In this document: positions 62,927 through 64,000 of the stretch, piece after piece
Layout of the letters: every line of letters begins with the position of its first letter
Numbering within the stretch: the first letter of the stretch is position 1
Assembly: GCF_000204055.1 (NCBI RefSeq)
Contig: NW_006768816.1
Location: 62,001 to 126,000, forward strand
Direction of reading: 5' to 3'
DNA length: 64,000 nt
Origin: Melampsora larici-populina 98AG31
Taxonomy: Eukaryota; Basidiomycota; Pucciniomycetes; Pucciniales; Melampsoraceae
Translations under genes and position numbers: made by a program
Notes under the pieces: model-generated
Seen by the model: only the letters and a program-made list of their open reading frames with translations
Databases searched by the model: none
What the model was told of the DNA's origin: nothing

Positions 62927-63397
62927 TCAGGTTAGGGTCATACGAGTGAACTCGAAAAAGTTAATCTGGGTAGAGTTCATCACGCACCTCTGGCCTATCC
63001 CCTCTCCGAACTTGTCGGCACTTGGTAAAGTCACTGTCCAAGTATAGGTAAGCTTTTGCTCATCAAATTTTGGTCCGTTTGCATTGAAAGCTGTGTTGGA
63101 AACATAGAGGGCCTTGCCGCCGCCTACGGGTCGCAGGCCAAGGGTGCATGCGACTTGCTTTACGGAGGAGGTGGTGGCTGTTCAAAAGAGAGCAGGCCAG
63201 TAATCGGATCAGGTGCGCTTTTCCACTAGAATTTATAAGTACTGAGCCTCACATGTCAAGTGAAGTACTATATCCGTAGCAGCGCCCGGTGTCACAACCG
63301 CATTGGGCTCAGGAGAAGTGATGGTCAATCTTTGAGACAGTACCGATGGTAATAAAGAGCTAAACGCCACAGCAAAAAACACATTGCAAAGATTCAT
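62927..63397 (-). CDS. Secreted protein candidate, two exons, 131 aa
   Basis: On the minus strand ATG at 63397 opens exon 1 (63397-63253), encoding a clear signal peptide (MNLCNVFFAVAFSSLLPSVL, then SQ). It continues RLTITSPEPNAVVTPGAATD and IVLHLT. A GT-AG intron (63252-63178) follows. Exon 2 (63177-62927) reads STTSSVKQVACTLGLRPVGG, ALYVSNTAF, QKLTYTWTVTLP, GEGIGQRCVMNST and stops at TGA 62929-62927. The ITSP...PG pattern after the signal resembles the start of Kre9/Knh1-like cell-wall proteins, but the match is weak. Two cysteines remain in the mature protein. It could be an effector or wall-associated protein. A further 3' intron near GQRC is possible. The gene is split by its intron, so neither exon stands out alone. 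Confidence 0.7.
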
Positions 63398-64000
63398 CCT
63401 GTCCTGCAGAGAGAGTTATCGTGCACTATGTCTATGATGATGGATTTAAAAACTGTGATGAAGACTTGGGTAGTATGATGATGAATTCAAAAACTGTGAT
63501 GAAGACTTGAGTAGTTTGGGGAAAGATGCGCGAGGAGAATTTGCGTTGGACTTGGTTATGAGCACAAATAGATCAATTTGTTTGCGCTGTCTATCCCTGA
63601 AAAATATCAGAACTTTCGAAATAAAACTGACTCTTCTTGCAGAGGATCGCCATTACAATACACCAGTGAATAAAATTCCAGTGGGATGTGCCTATCTGCG
63701 CATCAAAAAATCTATCTCCATATCTGCCGGCGCCGCCGCAGACTTTGTGGTCAAGTGGATCATGGCAGCCATCACTGATCGGTAAATGAATGAATGGTCG
63801 CGAAGCCCTGGAGACGATTTCTCATCTTCCTTTCATCTGTTCACGCCGCGCTTTAGAAAACTCTGAAACTGCCTCAAACAATGATTCATTTACCCCTGAT
63901 CAAATGCCTTTGAACCAGAAAAAAATTGATGCCCAGATTTCAGTTGCAGAACAAACACTACACAAAATATAATATTTTCTGGGCAGAAAATTAAATTATT
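63398..64000. other. End of window, unassigned
   Basis: A near-repeat of GATGA-GGATT-AAAAACTGTGATGAAGACTT-type sequence occurs at 63431-63468 and 63476-63510. Frames at 63507-63785 and 63790-63972 have no known motif and could be parts of a gene that continues beyond the window. Confidence 0.3.

Overview
The window looks like accessory, transposon-dense DNA of a basidiomycete, most likely a rust fungus (Pucciniales). The evidence is short GT-AG introns of about 60-90 bases, AT-rich sequence, a KDZ-type DNA transposon carrying a TET/JBP-like dioxygenase, a rust-style family protein at 58.7-61.5 kb and small secreted proteins. The species cannot be fixed from sequence alone.

Layout, left to right. 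1-8.7 kb: a decayed tyrosine recombinase, a 394-bp TIR element, a 1.16-kb foldback with a younger MITE inside it, a small cysteine-containing secreted ORF, and a 506-bp tandem duplication. 8.75-11.8 kb: a complete MULE with a perfect 9-bp target duplication and a transposase carrying one stop. 12.0-15.3 kb: a decayed, internally deleted Ty3/gypsy chromovirus whose gag is interrupted by a palindromic MITE. 16.5-27.5 kb: a small spliced gene, then a transposase-like gene full of stops that is split by a 4.5-kb hAT element (21662-26181). 28.9-50.7 kb: a second hAT element, expanded to 21.8 kb because a 17,060-bp KDZ transposon sits inside its transposase gene. 52.9-54.7 kb: a non-autonomous relative of that hAT. 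55.9-63.4 kb: host-like genes, namely an arginase, a 913-residue protein and a secreted protein.

The centrepiece is the KDZ element at 30969-48028. It has near-identical inverted termini of about 175 bp, an 8-bp target duplication (GTCAGTTG), arrays of subterminal repeats, and four genes: a FAR1-type/OTU protease fusion, an 11-exon KDZ transposase, an 8-exon TET/JBP-like 2-oxoglutarate/Fe(II) dioxygenase of 778 codons with no stop, and an uncharacterised gene on the other strand. A 1.4-kb foldback lies between the second and third genes. Removing the element and one target copy restores the hAT reading frame exactly, so the order of insertion is clear.

A second theme is mutation. Stops in four transposase-like genes (MULE, hAT1, KDZ and the split gene) are TGA preceded by T, as expected from TCG to TTG change of a CGA codon. 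The recombinase's missing catalytic arginine and the dioxygenase's missing iron-binding aspartate fit the same change. This suggests a RIP-like or methylation-linked process acting on repeats. The mobile element that carries a putative methylcytosine oxidase may itself have been hit.
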